Assembly: GCF_014635025.1 (NCBI RefSeq)
Contig: NZ_BMCE01000006.1
Coordinates: 1-59,872, forward strand
Direction of reading: 5' to 3'
Source of the DNA: Fictibacillus barbaricus
GTDB taxonomy: Bacteria > Bacillota > Bacilli > Bacillales > Fictibacillaceae
Length of the DNA stretch: 59,872 nt
Shown in pieces: positions 18,911 to 33,300 of this stretch. A program made the translations under genes and the position numbers. The notes below the pieces were generated by a model. It was not told the DNA's origin. It did not search any database and worked only from the letters and a program-made list of their open reading frames with translations. Numbering within the stretch: position 1 is the first letter of the stretch; each line of letters opens with the position of its first letter.

Positions 18911-19228
18911 TTATTTATCTAGGGTTTCACCAGATTTTTTGGCCACACGAACTTTTTTCCCATCAACTACATTGTAGCCTACACGAGTAGGAGCACCAGT
19001 TTTAGGGTCAAGAGGCATTACGTTAGAAGCATGAATTGGTGCTTCTTGGCTAAGGATTCCACCTTGTGGATTAGCTTGAGAAGGTTTTGCGTGTTTCTTA
19101 ACAACGTTCACGCCTTCAACAAGCACTCTGTTTAGCTTTGGATATGCTTCAAGGATCACACCTTGTTTGCCTTTATCCTTGCCGGAAATAACTTGTACTT
19201 TATCGCCTTTTTTCACATGCAATGGCAT
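18911..19228 (-). CDS. rplX: 50S ribosomal protein L24 (uL24)
   Basis: 105 residues with an N-terminal KOW motif ([17 protein letters not shown]). Assembly initiator of the 50S subunit. AAGGAGGTGC precedes the start; sits between rplN and rplE. Confidence 0.97.
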   Translation of the reverse strand: MPLHVKKGDKVQVISGKDKGKQGVILEAYPKLNRVLVEGVNVVKKHAKPSQANPQGGILSQEAPIHASNVMPLDPKTGAPTRVGYNVVDGKKVRVAKKSGETLDK

Positions 19229-19279
19229 TGTGATGTTGCACCTCCTTACAAGACAATAAGCGCCTTGCTAGTAAATATA

Positions 19280-19648
19280 TTAAAGAACTTCTGGAGCAAG
19301 AGATACGATTTTCATAAATTGCTTGTCACGAAGTTCACGTGCTACAGGTCCGAAGATACGAGTTCCTCGAGGACCTTTGTCATCCTTAACGATTACAGCC
19401 GCGTTTTCATCAAAGCGGATGTAAGATCCGTCGTTACGGCGCATACCACGCTTAGAGCGTACCACTACCGCTTTAACAACGTCACCTTTCTTAACAACGC
19501 CACCTGGTGTTGCGGACTTAACCGAACATACAATAATGTCACCAACGTTAGCGTACTTACGACCAGAACCACCAAGAACTTTAATGCAAAGTAGCTCTTT
19601 CGCACCGGAGTTATCTGCTACTCTTAAACGGGATTCTTGTTGAATCAT
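19280..19648 (-). CDS. rplN: 50S ribosomal protein L14 (uL14)
   Basis: 122 residues, [18 protein letters not shown] start and [14 protein letters not shown] signature. Forms an intersubunit bridge and is the docking site of silencing factor RsfS in the family. Preceded by GAAAGGAGG. Confidence 0.97.
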   Translation of the reverse strand: MIQQESRLRVADNSGAKELLCIKVLGGSGRKYANVGDIIVCSVKSATPGGVVKKGDVVKAVVVRSKRGMRRNDGSYIRFDENAAVIVKDDKGPRGTRIFGPVARELRDKQFMKIVSLAPEVL

Positions 19649-19693
19649 GCGAATGGACCTCCTTTCGGATATGAGTATAATCCGAACAATTTA

Positions 19694-19957
19694 TTAAATA
19701 ATTACTGCTTCTTGAACAACTTCTACTAGACGGAATCGCTTATCTTTAGAAAGCGGGCGCGTCTCCATGATCTTAACGATATCATTGATCTTTGCAGTGT
19801 TGTTTTCATCATGCGCTTTTAACTTTTTAGAGTATTTCACGCGCTTGTTATATAAAGGGTGTGTTTTGTATGTTTCAACAAGTACTGTAATCGTTTTGTC
19901 CATCTTGTCAGATACAACACGACCAGTATACACCTTGCGCTGGTTACGTTCACTCAT
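19694..19957 (-). CDS. rpsQ: 30S ribosomal protein S17 (uS17)
   Basis: 87 residues with OB fold; [19 protein letters not shown] start and [12 protein letters not shown] end. Primary 16S rRNA binder (5' domain). Between rpmC and rplN. Confidence 0.97.
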   Translation of the reverse strand: MSERNQRKVYTGRVVSDKMDKTITVLVETYKTHPLYNKRVKYSKKLKAHDENNTAKINDIVKIMETRPLSKDKRFRLVEVVQEAVII

Positions 19958-19979
19958 TGTGCGAACCTCCTCTCAAGAT

Positions 19980-21269
<1,290 letters not shown>

Positions 21270-21272
21270 GTC

Positions 21273-21614
21273 TTAACCCTCCTTCTTTTCAGAAACAACG
21301 ATTGTGATGTGGCTAGTACGTTTGTTGATACGGCTTGCGCGACCCATCGCACGAGGACGGAAACGCTTAAGAGTAATACCTTCATCAACGAACGCTTGCT
21401 TAATCACTAGGTTGTTCGGTTCCATTTCATAGTTGTGTTCTGCGTTTGCAATAGCAGACTTAAGCACCTTTTCAATTACAGGAGAAGCTGCTTTAGGCGT
21501 CAAACGTAGAATCGCAAGTGCCTCACCTACTTGCTTGCCTCGAATCAAGTCGATTACGATACGAGCTTTACGAGGAGCAATACGCACTTGTTTAGCAATT
21601 GCTTTTGCTTCCAT
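21273..21614 (-). CDS. rplV: 50S ribosomal protein L22 (uL22)
   Basis: 113 residues. Extended beta-hairpin ([20 protein letters not shown]) that lines the exit tunnel; no macrolide-type insertion or deletion is seen there. AGGGGAGGTAC precedes the start. Confidence 0.97.
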   Translation of the reverse strand: MEAKAIAKQVRIAPRKARIVIDLIRGKQVGEALAILRLTPKAASPVIEKVLKSAIANAEHNYEMEPNNLVIKQAFVDEGITLKRFRPRAMGRASRINKRTSHITIVVSEKKEG

Positions 21615-21633
21615 TTTGTGTACCTCCCCTCAA

Positions 21634-21912
21634 TTAACGTCTAGTTTTCTTATCATCAGCTGCATGGCCTTTGTAAGTACGAGTAGGTGCAAACTCACCT
21701 AGCTTGTGACCGACCATATCTTCTGTTACATATACCGGCACGTGCTTACGACCATCATAAACAGCGATTGTGTGACCGATGAAGTCAGGGAAAATCGTAG
21801 AACGACGAGACCAAGTTTTAACTACTTTCTTGTCGTTAGATTCATTAAGTGCCTCGACCTTTTTCATCAAGTGGTCATCTACAAAAGGCCCTTTTTTCAA
21901 ACTGCGACCCAT
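21634..21912 (-). CDS. rpsS: 30S ribosomal protein S19 (uS19)
   Basis: 92 residues. [14 protein letters not shown] start and [22 protein letters not shown] signature. Head protein that contacts S13. Between rplB and rplV. Confidence 0.97.
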   Translation of the reverse strand: MGRSLKKGPFVDDHLMKKVEALNESNDKKVVKTWSRRSTIFPDFIGHTIAVYDGRKHVPVYVTEDMVGHKLGEFAPTRTYKGHAADDKKTRR

Positions 21913-21969
21913 TTGAGAACCTCCCTTTGTGTTTGCGCTACGGCTCGATTGAACCGTAGGACAATCACA

Positions 21970-22800
21970 TTATTTTTTGCGACGACGTACAATGTACTTG
22001 TCAGTTTGGCTGTTTTTCTTACGAGTTTTATATCCAAGAGTTGGTTTGCCCCATGGAGACATTGGTGATTTACGTCCGATTGGAGCGCGTCCTTCACCAC
22101 CACCGTGTGGGTGATCGTTAGGGTTCATTACAGAACCACGAACTGTTGGGCGGATACCCTTCCAACGAGAACGACCTGCTTTACCAACGTTTACAAGTTC
22201 ATGCTCAAGGTTACCAACTTGACCGATTGTTGCACGGCAAGTAAGAAGGATCATACGAACTTCACCAGAACCAAGACGAACTAGTGCGTATCTTTCTTCT
22301 TTACCAAGAAGCTGAGCTTCAGCACCAGCTGAACGAGCTAATTGCCCGCCTTTACCAGGCTTAAGTTCGATGTTGTGGATAGTAGAACCTACAGGAATAT
22401 TAGCTAATGGAAGTGAGTTACCCACTTTGATATCAGCTTCAGGTCCAGACATGATCTGTTGACCTACTTGGATTCCTTTTGGAGCTAGGATATAACGCTT
22501 CTCACCATCTGCGTAGTGGATCAGAGCGATGTTAGCTGTACGGTTTGGATCGTATTCGATTGTAGCAACGCGACCTGGTATTCCATCTTTGTTACGTTTG
22601 AAATCGATGATACGATACTTACGCTTGTGTCCACCACCTTGGTGACGAACAGTTAGTTTACCTTGGTTGTTACGACCAGCTTTTTTGCTAAGTGGAGCAA
22701 GCAAGGATTTTTCTGGTTGGTCAGTTGTAATTTCAGCAAAGTCAAGCTGAGACATGTTACGACGACCGTTAGTTGTCGGTTTAAACTTTTTGATACCCAT
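21970..22800 (-). CDS. rplB: 50S ribosomal protein L2 (uL2)
   Basis: 276 residues. Conserved peptidyl-transferase-proximal histidine in [14 protein letters not shown] (about residue 229). Required for subunit association. Typical [14 protein letters not shown] start with AAAGGAGGG. Confidence 0.97.
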   Translation of the reverse strand: MGIKKFKPTTNGRRNMSQLDFAEITTDQPEKSLLAPLSKKAGRNNQGKLTVRHQGGGHKRKYRIIDFKRNKDGIPGRVATIEYDPNRTANIALIHYADGEKRYILAPKGIQVGQQIMSGPEADIKVGNSLPLANIPVGSTIHNIELKPGKGGQLARSAGAEAQLLGKEERYALVRLGSGEVRMILLTCRATIGQVGNLEHELVNVGKAGRSRWKGIRPTVRGSVMNPNDHPHGGGEGRAPIGRKSPMSPWGKPTLGYKTRKKNSQTDKYIVRRRKK

Positions 22801-22828
22801 TGTAATTTCCCTCCTTTACGAGTTCTTC

Positions 22829-23116
22829 TTAAACTCCTTCAAAAAAGTCGAGTTCTTTGCTTTCTGGAGTTAATGTAACTACAGCTTTTTTACGTTTAGA
22901 TGTGTAACCAGTGTGACGGCCTACACGCTTAAACTTACCTTTGTAGTTAGCAGTGTTAACAGTTTGTACTTTCACGCCAAAGATTTCTTCTAGTGCGCCT
23001 TTGATTTGAGTCTTAGTTGCACGAGGGTTTACTTCGAACGTGTATTTTTTGTCAGCCATTATTTCAGTAGAACGCTCTGTAATAACGGGGCGCTTAATCA
23101 CATCACGAGCTTCCAT
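22829..23116 (-). CDS. rplW: 50S ribosomal protein L23 (uL23)
   Basis: 95 residues. Exit-tunnel protein and docking site for trigger factor and SRP (surface loop around [10 protein letters not shown]). ATG overlaps the rplD stop by one base. Confidence 0.96.
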   Translation of the reverse strand: MEARDVIKRPVITERSTEIMADKKYTFEVNPRATKTQIKGALEEIFGVKVQTVNTANYKGKFKRVGRHTGYTSKRKKAVVTLTPESKELDFFEGV

Positions 23117-23739
23117 TATGCGAGCACCTCCCCTACTTTTTCCACAGCGTCTTTAGTCATAAGAAGCTTGTCGTGGTTTAACACGTCAAGAACACTAACG
23201 CCGTTAGCCGTAACAACTGTTACGCCAGGGATGTTACGTGCAGATAGAGCAACAGCGTCATTGTAATCAGCAGTTACAACTAATGCTTTACGATCTGCGG
23301 ATAGATTTGTAAGTACTTGCTTCATTTCCTTTGTTTTAGGAGCGTCGAATGCAAGTGCTTCTAATACGATCAAGTCGTTATCTAGAACCTTAGAAGATAG
23401 CGCTGATTTAATAGCTAAGCGACGAACCTTCTTAGGTAATTTGTAAGAATAGCTTCTTGGTGTAGGTCCGAAAACCACTCCACCGCCAACCCATTGTGGA
23501 GAACGGATAGATCCTTGACGAGCACGTCCAGTACCTTTCTGTTTCCATGGCTTGCGTCCACCACCAGCAACTTCGGAACGGTTCTTAACATCATGAGTTC
23601 CTTGGCGCTGTGATGCTTGCTGCATAATAACAGCGTCGAAAAGCACGCTTTTATTTGGTTCAATACCGAAAACGGATTCGTTTAATTCGATATCGCCAGC
23701 TTGAGTACCATCTTGTTTAAATAATGCTACTTTTGGCAT
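23116..23739 (-). CDS. rplD: 50S ribosomal protein L4 (uL4)
   Basis: 207 residues. Long internal loop [21 protein letters not shown] reaches the tunnel constriction and has the wild-type sequence. In other bacteria L4 autoregulates the S10 operon; that role is not shown here. Overlaps rplW by one base. Confidence 0.97.
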   Translation of the reverse strand: MPKVALFKQDGTQAGDIELNESVFGIEPNKSVLFDAVIMQQASQRQGTHDVKNRSEVAGGGRKPWKQKGTGRARQGSIRSPQWVGGGVVFGPTPRSYSYKLPKKVRRLAIKSALSSKVLDNDLIVLEALAFDAPKTKEMKQVLTNLSADRKALVVTADYNDAVALSARNIPGVTVVTANGVSVLDVLNHDKLLMTKDAVEKVGEVLA

Positions 23740-23756
23740 CAGATTGTCCTCCTTCC

Positions 23757-24395
23757 TTATTTAGCATCCTTTGCTTTAACAGCATAGTTAATTGTAACGT
23801 AGCTCTTTTTCGCTCCAGGTACGTTACCTTTGATCAATAGAAGATTACGTTCTGTATCAACCTTAATAACTTCAAGGTTTTGTACAGTTACTGTATCTCC
23901 GCCAGTACGTCCAGGCAATGCTTTCCCTTTGAAAACACGGTTAGGGTCAACTGCACCCATTGAACCAGGACGACGGTGGTAACGGGAACCGTGGCTCATT
24001 GGCCCGCGTGATTGCCCGTGACGTTTGATAACACCTTGGAATCCTTTTCCTTTAGATGTACCAGTAACGTCTACAGCGTCACCTTCTGCAAAAATATCAA
24101 CCTTGACTTCCTGACCAACTTCGTATCCCGCAACATCAACATTACGGAATTCTTTAACGTAGCGCTTAGGGCTCGTGCTAGCTTTCGCAGCATGACCTGC
24201 TTGCGGCTTGTTAGTACGAGATTCTTTTTTATCGTCAAATCCAAGTTGGATAGCCTCGTAGCCATCGTTCTCAACGGATTTCTTTTGAAGAACAACGTTA
24301 GGAGTTACTTCTACTACAGTAACTGGGATAAGATCTCCGTTTTCTGCGAAAACTTGAGTCATACCAATTTTTTTACCTAAGATTCCTTTGGTCAT
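23757..24395 (-). CDS. rplC: 50S ribosomal protein L3 (uL3)
   Basis: 212 residues. [16 protein letters not shown] start, internal extension ([19 protein letters not shown]) that approaches the peptidyl transferase centre. Second gene of the S10 operon with AGGAGGTGT site. Confidence 0.97.
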   Translation of the reverse strand: MTKGILGKKIGMTQVFAENGDLIPVTVVEVTPNVVLQKKSVENDGYEAIQLGFDDKKESRTNKPQAGHAAKASTSPKRYVKEFRNVDVAGYEVGQEVKVDIFAEGDAVDVTGTSKGKGFQGVIKRHGQSRGPMSHGSRYHRRPGSMGAVDPNRVFKGKALPGRTGGDTVTVQNLEVIKVDTERNLLLIKGNVPGAKKSYVTINYAVKAKDAK

Positions 24396-24445
24396 TCGTC
24401 ACACCTCCTATTAGTAAGTAAAATAATTTATTAGCAAACGTGAAA

Positions 24446-24890
<445 letters not shown>

Positions 24891-24894
24891 ACTT

Positions 24895-24923
24895 ATTATA
24901 GTGAATAGCAACGCCCAATGCAA
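24895..24923 (-). promoter_or_regulatory. S10 operon promoter, proximal (sigma-A)
   Basis: TTGCAT (24918-24923), 17-base spacer, perfect TATAAT (24895-24900) on the minus strand. Confidence 0.85.
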
Positions 24924-24963
24924 GTTTTATTTGCATTTTTTTATTGCTAATCGCACTTTTTCT

Positions 24964-24992
24964 ATTATAGAGACTTTATTCGCCGATTTCAA
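24964..24992 (-). promoter_or_regulatory. S10 operon promoter, distal (sigma-A)
   Basis: TTGAAA (24987-24992), 17-base spacer, perfect TATAAT (24964-24969) on the minus strand, 69 bases upstream of the proximal promoter. Confidence 0.75.
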
Positions 24993-25128
24993 CTTCCTTT
25001 TTCTTCTTTTACACACTTAAATGAGTTTCATCTATATAGAAGAAACAGTAATGACGGTTAAGTTGCTTGTGTTCCGGTAATGATTGAGTTCGTATGCAAG
25101 ATTTGTGTCTTTGGACGAAACTGATCGA

Positions 25129-25206
25129 CTTGCCGAAAAATACGTAAAATTTGCCGGATTAGATGGAAAACTCGCCGGATTATGTACGAAACTTGCCGGA
25201 TTAAAC
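25129..25206. repeat. 21-bp periodic repeat island (TTGCCGGATTA core)
   Basis: The tetramer GCCG recurs at 25132, 25153, 25174 and 25195, exactly every 21 bases, within a longer core TTGCCGGATTA (first copy TTGCCGAAAAA). The flanking 9-10 bases of each unit vary. It lies in the tufA-rpsJ gap upstream of the S10 promoters. Function unknown. Confidence 0.85.
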
Positions 25207-25362
25207 CCTGATTTTCAGGAATTATTGATATCTTGGCAGCTCTGTGCTGTCTATCGATTATGGTCATAAGGAATATCCCTGGTTTTTCAGACAGAAATCG
25301 TTCTTTTCTACAAGATTATAGTTTTTTAGGTATGTTTTTTAAAAGCAATCTGTTGATAAAGA

Positions 25363-25440
25363 CGTTGACTGGAACGGAAGGTGCGAGATTCCTGCGGAAG
25401 CAGCGGGACAGTAGAGACCCCGCAAACGTAAAGCGCAACA
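25363..25440 (+). repeat. dispersed GC-rich repeat, copy 2 (truncated)
   Basis: Begins GTTGACTGGAACGGAAGGTGCGAG-like, continues with TCCTGCGGAAGCAGCGGGAC and GAGACCCCGCA, then ends near AAAGCGCAAC. The right half with the CCGCGGAAAGCGAGCA block is missing relative to copy 1. Located between the tufA terminator and the 21-bp repeat island. The rest of the 744-base tufA-rpsJ gap holds the S10 promoters and leader. Confidence 0.8.
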
Positions 25441-25447
25441 GAATAAA

Positions 25448-25483
25448 TAAAAAAACACCCTCCATAAGGAGAGTGCTTTTTAT
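25448..25483 (-). terminator. terminator of the str operon (after tufA)
   Basis: Minus-strand stem AGCACTCTCC/GGAGGGTGTT with TTAT loop and seven Ts, 16 bases beyond the tufA stop. Confidence 0.88.
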
Positions 25484-25498
25484 TAAAGAGTAATGAGA

Positions 25499-26689
25499 TT
25501 ACTCAGTGATTGTTGCAACTACGCCTGCACCAACTGTACGTCCACCTTCACGAATAGAGAACTTAGTTCCTTCTTCGATAGCGATTGGAGCGATTAGTTC
25601 TACAGTCATCTCAACGTTATCTCCAGGCATAACCATTTCTACGCCTTCAGGAAGTTGGATGATACCAGTTACGTCAGTTGTACGGAAGTAGAACTGAGGA
25701 CGGTAGTTAGAGAAGAATGGAGTGTGACGTCCACCCTCTTCTTTTGAAAGAACATAAACTTCTGATTTGAACTTAGTGTGAGCTTTAACAGTACCTGGCT
25801 TAGCAAGAACTTGTCCACGCTCAACATCGTCACGGGAAACCCCACGAAGAAGTGCACCAATGTTGTCTCCAGCTTCAGCATAGTCAAGAAGCTTACGGAA
25901 CATTTCAACACCTGTTACAGTTGTTGATTTTGGCTCTTCAGTAAGACCAAGGATCTCAACTACGTCACCAACTTTTACTACTCCACGCTCAACACGTCCA
26001 GTAGCAACTGTACCACGGCCAGTGATTGAGAATACATCCTCAACTGGCATCATGAATGGCTTTTCAGTGTCACGAGGAGGAGTTGGGATATAAGAATCTA
26101 CAGCGTCCATTAGCTCATGGATTTTAGCTTCCCACTCAGCATCTCCTTCAAGAGCTTTAAGAGCAGAACCTTTGATTACAGGAATGTCATCTCCTGGGAA
26201 GTCATACTCAGAAAGAAGGTCACGAACTTCCATTTCAACTAGCTCAAGAAGTTCTTCGTCGTCTACCATGTCACACTTGTTCATGAATACAACAAGGTAA
26301 GGTACACCTACTTGACGAGAAAGAAGGATGTGCTCACGAGTTTGTGGCATTGGGCCGTCAGCAGCAGATACTACTAGGATCCCACCATCCATTTGTGCAG
26401 CACCAGTGATCATGTTTTTAACATAGTCAGCATGTCCTGGGCAGTCAACGTGTGCATAGTGACGAGAATCAGTTTCATACTCAACGTGTGCAGTTGAGAT
26501 TGTGATACCACGCTCGCGCTCTTCTGGAGCACCGTCGATTTGGTCATAAGCCATAGCTACACCTTTACCGTTTTTCTTAGCAAGAACAGTAGTGATAGCA
26601 GCTGTTAAAGTTGTTTTACCATGGTCAACGTGACCGATAGTACCAATGTTAGCATGCGTTTTGGAACGATCAAATTTCTCTTTACCCAT
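25499..26689 (-). CDS. tufA: translation elongation factor Tu
   Basis: 396 residues. GTPase motifs [10 protein letters not shown] (19-28), DCPGHADY (about 82), NKCD (about 137); domains II and III complete. Delivers aminoacyl-tRNA to the ribosome. Last gene of the str operon, 114 bases after fusA, with an AGGAGG site. Confidence 0.98.
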   Translation of the reverse strand: MGKEKFDRSKTHANIGTIGHVDHGKTTLTAAITTVLAKKNGKGVAMAYDQIDGAPEERERGITISTAHVEYETDSRHYAHVDCPGHADYVKNMITGAAQMDGGILVVSAADGPMPQTREHILLSRQVGVPYLVVFMNKCDMVDDEELLELVEMEVRDLLSEYDFPGDDIPVIKGSALKALEGDAEWEAKIHELMDAVDSYIPTPPRDTEKPFMMPVEDVFSITGRGTVATGRVERGVVKVGDVVEILGLTEEPKSTTVTGVEMFRKLLDYAEAGDNIGALLRGVSRDDVERGQVLAKPGTVKAHTKFKSEVYVLSKEEGGRHTPFFSNYRPQFYFRTTDVTGIIQLPEGVEMVMPGDNVEMTVELIAPIAIEEGTKFSIREGGRTVGAGVVATITE

Positions 26690-26803
26690 GAGAAAGATTC
26701 CTCCTTAATATGTGTACATATAGTAGTTTTTTTATTTAAAACAGACAGTTTGTACTGCCCATTTTAGATTACATGAAAATATTGCTTCTTACAACCGAAG
26801 AGA

Positions 26804-28882
26804 TTAAGCTCCAGTTGCTTTTTTGATGATTTCTTCAGAGATTGACTTCGGTACTTCTTCGTAGTGATCGAAGTGCATTGAGTAAACACCGCGGCCTTGT
26901 GTACGAGAACGCAAGCTAGTTGCATATCCGAACATTTCTGCAAGTGGAACCATTGCTTTAACCACTTGTGCAGTACCACGAGCTTCCATACCTTCAACAC
27001 GTCCACGACGAGAAGTTACGTCACCCATAATGTCTCCCATGTACTCTTCAGGAACAACCACTTCAACTTTCATGATTGGCTCAAGAATTGCAGGGTCACA
27101 TTTTGCTTTTGCGTTTTTAAGAGCCATTGAACCGGCAATCTTAAACGCCATCTCGTTGGAGTCAACATCATGGTATGAACCGTCAACGATACGGGCTTTA
27201 AGGTCAAGTAATGGGAAACCAGCAAGCATACCGTTTTTCATTGATTCTTCAATACCAGCTTGTACAGCAGGGATGTATTCACGAGGAACTACCCCACCAA
27301 CGATTTTGTTTTCAAATACGAATCCAGATCCTTCTTCACCTGGCTCGAATTCGATCCAAACGTGACCGTATTGTCCACGACCACCAGACTGACGAACGAA
27401 TTTACCTTCAACTTTAGCTGCTTGGCGAATTGTCTCACGGTAAGCAACCTGAGGAGCACCCACGTTAGCTTCTACCTTGAATTCACGGCGCATACGGTCA
27501 ACTAGGATGTCTAGGTGAAGCTCACCCATACCTGCGATGATCGTTTGTCCAGTCTCTTCGTTTGTTTCAGTACGGAATGTTGGATCTTCTTCAGCAAGCT
27601 TAGCAAGTGCCATACCCATCTTATCTTGGTCTGCTTTAGACTTCGGCTCGATAGATAGAGAGATAACTGGCTCTGGGAATACCATTGATTCCAAGATAAC
27701 AAGGCTCTTTTCATCACATAGTGTATCACCAGTTGTAGTATCTTTAAGACCTACAGCTGCCGCGATATCTCCAGCATATACGATAGAGATCTCTTCACGG
27801 GAGTTTGCGTGCATTTGAAGAATACGTCCAATACGCTCGCGCTTTCCTTTAGTAGAGTTCTGTACGTATGATCCAGAGTTAAGTGTTCCAGAGTAAACAC
27901 GGAAGAACGTTAACTTACCAACATAAGGGTCAGTCATAACTTTAAATGCAAGTGCTGAGAACGGAGCTTCGTCACTTGATTCACGAGTTACTTCTTCTTC
28001 TGAATCTGGAAGTGTACCTTTAATCGCTGGTACATCAACTGGTGATGGAAGGTAATCAAGAACAGCGTCAAGCATTAGCTGAACACCTTTGTTCTTAAAT
28101 GCAGATCCACAGATTACTGGGTAGAACTCAACGTTACAAGTACCTTGACGGATTCCTGCTTTAAGCTCTTCTTTCGTAATCTCTTCACCTTCTAAGTACT
28201 TCATCATCATTTCTTCATCTAGCTCAGCTACCGCTTCAATTAGCTTGTTACGGTATTCTTCAGCTAAAGGCATGTGCTCTTCAGGAATGTCACGAACTTC
28301 GATATCAGTACCAAGGTCGTTACCATAGAAGACAGCCTTCATTTCGATTAGGTCGATGATTGCTTCGAATTGGTCTTCAGCACCGATCGGTAATTGGATC
28401 GGGTGTGCGTTAGCACCAAGACGATCATGGATCGTTTTAACGGAGTATAAGAAATCCGCACCAATCTTGTCCATTTTGTTTACGAATACTACACGTGGAA
28501 CACCGTAAGTAGTCGCTTGACGCCATACTGTTTCTGTTTGTGGTTCTACACCTGATTGAGCATCAAGTACAGCAACCGCTCCGTCTAATACACGTAATGA
28601 ACGTTCTACTTCAACTGTAAAGTCTACGTGTCCTGGTGTATCAATGATATTGATACGGTGACCTTTCCATTGAGCAGTTGTCGCAGCGGAAGTAATCGTA
28701 ATTCCGCGCTCTTGTTCCTGCTCCATCCAGTCCATTTGTGAAGCTCCTTCATGAGTTTCACCAATTTTGTGGATACGGCCAGTGTAGTAAAGTACACGTT
28801 CAGTAGTCGTTGTTTTACCAGCATCAATGTGAGCCATGATCCCGATATTACGAGTATTTTTTAAGGAGAATTCTCTAGCCAT
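26804..28882 (-). CDS. fusA: translation elongation factor G
   Basis: 692 residues. Start at ATG 28882 ([14 protein letters not shown]), after AAGGAGAG; the upstream ATG frame would translate the site. P-loop [19 protein letters not shown] and [10 protein letters not shown] give the GTPase; domains II-V follow with the decoding-loop region of domain IV ([14 protein letters not shown]). Promotes translocation and, with RRF, ribosome recycling. Fusidic-acid target residues look unaltered. Confidence 0.98.
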   Translation of the reverse strand: MAREFSLKNTRNIGIMAHIDAGKTTTTERVLYYTGRIHKIGETHEGASQMDWMEQEQERGITITSAATTAQWKGHRINIIDTPGHVDFTVEVERSLRVLDGAVAVLDAQSGVEPQTETVWRQATTYGVPRVVFVNKMDKIGADFLYSVKTIHDRLGANAHPIQLPIGAEDQFEAIIDLIEMKAVFYGNDLGTDIEVRDIPEEHMPLAEEYRNKLIEAVAELDEEMMMKYLEGEEITKEELKAGIRQGTCNVEFYPVICGSAFKNKGVQLMLDAVLDYLPSPVDVPAIKGTLPDSEEEVTRESSDEAPFSALAFKVMTDPYVGKLTFFRVYSGTLNSGSYVQNSTKGKRERIGRILQMHANSREEISIVYAGDIAAAVGLKDTTTGDTLCDEKSLVILESMVFPEPVISLSIEPKSKADQDKMGMALAKLAEEDPTFRTETNEETGQTIIAGMGELHLDILVDRMRREFKVEANVGAPQVAYRETIRQAAKVEGKFVRQSGGRGQYGHVWIEFEPGEEGSGFVFENKIVGGVVPREYIPAVQAGIEESMKNGMLAGFPLLDLKARIVDGSYHDVDSNEMAFKIAGSMALKNAKAKCDPAILEPIMKVEVVVPEEYMGDIMGDVTSRRGRVEGMEARGTAQVVKAMVPLAEMFGYATSLRSRTQGRGVYSMHFDHYEEVPKSISEEIIKKATGA

Positions 28883-28956
28883 GAATTTCTCTCCTTCCTT
28901 ATGCACAGGAATTTTTATAGTGTTTTAGAGACAGTCCGAAAACTGTCTCTATGATT

Positions 28957-29427
28957 TTACCAGCGGTAGTGAGCAAACGCTTTGTTCGCTTCAGCCATTT
29001 TGTGCATATCTTCGCGCTTCTTAACTGAAGCACCAGTATTGTTAGCAGCATCCATAATCTCGTACGCAAGACGTTCTTCCATTGTCTTTTCTCCGCGTAG
29101 ACGAGAGTAGTTCGTTAGGTAACGAAGTCCTAGTGTTGTACGACGCTCTGGGCGAACTTCAACAGGAACTTGGTAGTTAGCACCACCAACACGGCGTGCA
29201 CGAACTTCAAGAACTGGCATGATATTTTTAAGAGCTTGTTCAAACACTTCCATAGGATCTTGGTTTGTACGTTCTTTAATAAGATCGAACGCATTGTACA
29301 AGATTGTTTGAGCTACCCCTCTCTTACCGTCAATCATAATTTTATTGATTAGACGAGTTACAAGCTTAGACTTGTAAATTGGATCAGGTAACACATCACG
29401 ACGAGCAACAGGTCCTTTACGTGGCAT
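28957..29427 (-). CDS. rpsG: 30S ribosomal protein S7 (uS7)
   Basis: 156 residues. [16 protein letters not shown] start; organiser of the 16S 3' domain. Lies between rpsL and fusA with AAAGGAGGGGAC site. It autoregulates the str operon in enteric bacteria; not assessable here. Confidence 0.97.
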   Translation of the reverse strand: MPRKGPVARRDVLPDPIYKSKLVTRLINKIMIDGKRGVAQTILYNAFDLIKERTNQDPMEVFEQALKNIMPVLEVRARRVGGANYQVPVEVRPERRTTLGLRYLTNYSRLRGEKTMEERLAYEIMDAANNTGASVKKREDMHKMAEANKAFAHYRW

Positions 29428-29475
29428 GTGGTCCCCTCCTTTCTGATAGTTGTTTAATTTATTTTAAAAGCTATA

Positions 29476-30010
<535 letters not shown>

Positions 30011-30015
30011 TAATT

Positions 30016-30264
30016 TTATCCTTTTATCGCAACAGTTGCGGCCCCGACATCTATACCGCATGCTTTTCCAAGCTTTTTCATGGAATCAACCTTCACGATC
30101 GGTACATACTTCTCTTCAGCAATCTGCAATACTTTGCTCGTTACTCGAAAATCAGCATCTTCCGCAACGACCAGCTCTTTGACCTCGCCGTTTTGTAAAG
30201 CTTTGATTGTTTGCTTAGTACCTACGATAATTTCAGAAGCCTGTGTCACTTTTTCATAAGACAT
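30016..30264 (-). CDS. ybxF: L7Ae-family K-turn binding protein
   Basis: 82 residues. ATG at 30264 ([12 protein letters not shown]) follows a TTGGAGGA site; the longer frame has none. Single L7Ae/L30e/S12e fold: [49 protein letters not shown]. subtilis YbxF binds K-turn RNA and associates with ribosomes in a growth-dependent way. Position between rpoC and rpsL is conserved. Confidence 0.93.
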   Translation of the reverse strand: MSYEKVTQASEIIVGTKQTIKALQNGEVKELVVAEDADFRVTSKVLQIAEEKYVPIVKVDSMKKLGKACGIDVGAATVAIKG

Positions 30265-30348
30265 ACGAATATCCTCCAAAGTAACAATTCTTAGGAGCAC
30301 ATCCGTTATCATATCACCGATGCGCTCCCAATGTCAACATTTCATTTA

Positions 30349-33300
30349 TTAATCTTGAGAAACAAGTTCTGTCGGCAGTTCTGCCTCTTCGCTGTTCTCT
30401 TCTTCAACTACCGGAGAATTGATTCCTAGGTTTCTGTAACGGTTCATACCTGTTCCAGCCGGGATCAACTTACCGATAATAACATTTTCCTTAAGTCCGA
30501 GTAGTTCGTCACGCTTACCTTTGATGGCAGCATCCGTAAGAACTCGAGTTGTTTCTTGGAACGATGCAGCAGACAAGAAGGATTCTGTCTCAAGTGATGC
30601 TTTTGTAATACCAAGAAGTACCGGGCGTCCTGTAGCAGGAGTTCCACCTTCAAGAAGTACATTACGGTTAACATCCGTAAACGCATGGATGTCCATAAGA
30701 GCTCCTGGAAGTACTTGAGAATCACCAGAATCGATGATGCGCACTTTGCGAAGCATCTGGCGAACCATAACCTCAACGTGCTTATCCCCGATTTCAACCC
30801 CTTGCATACGGTAAACTTTCTGTACCTCACGCAATAGGTATTCTTGTACGCCTTCAGCACCGCGTACCTTAATTAATTCTTTAGGATCGATAGAACCTTC
30901 TGTCAATACTTGCCCAGCACTTACCTTATCCCCTTCAACAACCTTAATGCGGGCACCGAAAGGAATCGTGTAAGATCTAGATTCTATCTCGCCTTGGACG
31001 ACAACTTCACGCTTATCTTTATTGTCGTTCACGCCGACAACCGTACCTTCAAGCTCAGAAATAACAGCCTGACCTTTCGGGTTACGCGCTTCAAACAATT
31101 CCTGGATACGCGGAAGACCTTGTGTGATATCGTCTCCTGCTACCCCACCTGTATGGAAGGTACGCATTGTAAGCTGTGTACCTGGCTCACCGATGGATTG
31201 AGCAGCGATAATTCCAACAGCTTCCCCAACTTCAACGTCAGAGCCTGTTGCAAGGTTGCGCCCGTAACATTTCTTACAAACACCGTGACGAGTATCACAC
31301 GTAAATACAGAACGAAGCGTTACTGACTTCACGCCTACTTCTTCAATATGAGCAGCCATATCTTCTGTGATCAGCTCGTTAACGTCTGCAAGAATTTCGT
31401 TTGTTTCAGGGTGGTATACCTTTTTAAAGGCAGTACGGCCGATCAAGCGCTCATGAAGCGGCTCGATCACTTCGTTGCCTTCTTTAATAGCAGCAACTTC
31501 TAAGCCGCGGTCTGTTCCACAGTCATCTTCACGTACGATAACGTCTTGAGCAACGTCAACCAGACGACGAGTAAGGTAACCAGAGTCAGCTGTTTTAAGC
31601 GCTGTATCGGCAAGACCTTTACGCGCTCCGTGAGTAGAGATAAAGTACTCGAGTACAGTAAGGCCTTCACGGAAACTTGATTTGATCGGAAGCTCGATGA
31701 TTTTACCAGCCGGGTTGGCCATTAGACCACGCATACCAGCAAGCTGTGTAAAGTTAGATGCGTTACCACGGGCACCGGAGTCACTCATCATAAAGATTGG
31801 GTTTCGCTTATCAAGGGTACCCATCAATTTATTTTGGATTTCGTCTTTCGCCAAACTCCAAACATTAATTACACGCTCATAGCGTTCTTCTTCAGTGATC
31901 AAACCACGTCTGAATTGCTTTGTAACGTTTACTACTTTTTCTTCCGCAACAGCAAGGATTTCTTGCTTTTCAGGTAATACAACGATATCGGATACACCGA
32001 TCGTGATACCAGCGCGTGTAGAGTATTTAAATCCTAAGTCCTTCATGCGGTCAAGCATTTTAGACGTTTCAGTAATCTTAAAACGTTTGAATACTTCAGC
32101 GATAATCTTACCAAGGATCCCTTTCTTGAAAGGAACAATTTCTTCATGCTTCTGAATTTCTTCTTTTACATTTGCAGCCGGATCTAAGAAGTACTTTTCA
32201 GGTGTTTCCACTTGAAGGTTCGTCGTAGTCGGTTCGTTAATGTAAGGGAATGACGGCGGCAGGATCTCGTTAAATAACAATTTACCTACGGTTGTCATCA
32301 GAAGTTTAGATTGTTGTTCTTCTGTGAAAGTTTCTTTATTCAAGCTGGATACAGGCACTGCAATTCGTGAATGCAGGTGTACATATCCGTTTTCATAAGC
32401 AATGATCGCTTCATTGATGTCTTTGAATACAGACCCTTCTCCAATAGCTCCTGCACGCTCAAGTGTTAAGTAATAGTTACCTAATACCATATCCTGTGAA
32501 GGGGTTACTACTGGCTTACCATCTTTCGGGTTCAAGATGTTTTGGGCCGCAAGCATTAAGATGCGAGCCTCTGCTTGAGCTTCAGCAGATAAAGGTACGT
32601 GAACCGCCATTTGGTCACCGTCGAAGTCAGCGTTATATGCTGTACATACGAGCGGGTGAAGACGAATTGCACGGCCTTCAACAAGCGTTGGTTCGAATGC
32701 TTGGATACCAAGTCTGTGAAGTGTAGGTGCACGGTTAAGAAGCACTGGGTGCTCGCGGATAACCTCTTCTAAAACATCCCAAACTTCAGGCTGAACGCGC
32801 TCTACTTTACGTTTTGCACTCTTAATATTGTGTGCAAGGCCTTTTGATACTAGCTCTTTCATAACAAACGGTTTAAACAGTTCCAGTGCCATCTCTTTAG
32901 GCAGACCACATTGATACATCTTTAAGTTCGGACCTACAACGATAACCGAACGACCAGAGTAGTCAACACGTTTACCCAGCAAGTTTTGACGGAAACGTCC
33001 TTGTTTCCCTTTCAGCATGTGTGAAAGTGATTTTAATGGACGGTTTCCTGGCCCTGTAACCGGACGGCCACGGCGGCCATTATCGATTAATGCATCGACT
33101 GCTTCTTGAAGCATACGTTTTTCATTTTGAACGATAATGTTAGGAGCACCTAGGTCTAATAGACGCTTCAAACGGTTGTTACGGTTGATAACACGACGGT
33201 AAAGGTCGTTAAGATCAGAAGTGGCGAAACGTCCGCCATCAAGCTGAACCATCGGACGCAATTCCGGCGGGATAACCGGAAGTACTTCAAGAATCATCCA

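Noticed and set aside
25084-25269. 61-residue plus-strand frame with a seven-residue repeat (LAGL..K), and the overlapping minus-strand frame with IRQ repeats
   Set aside because: Both frames are produced by the 21-bp DNA repeat, since 21 is a multiple of three. There is no ribosome binding site or conserved start, and the sister islands with 20- and 22-base steps cannot be coding.
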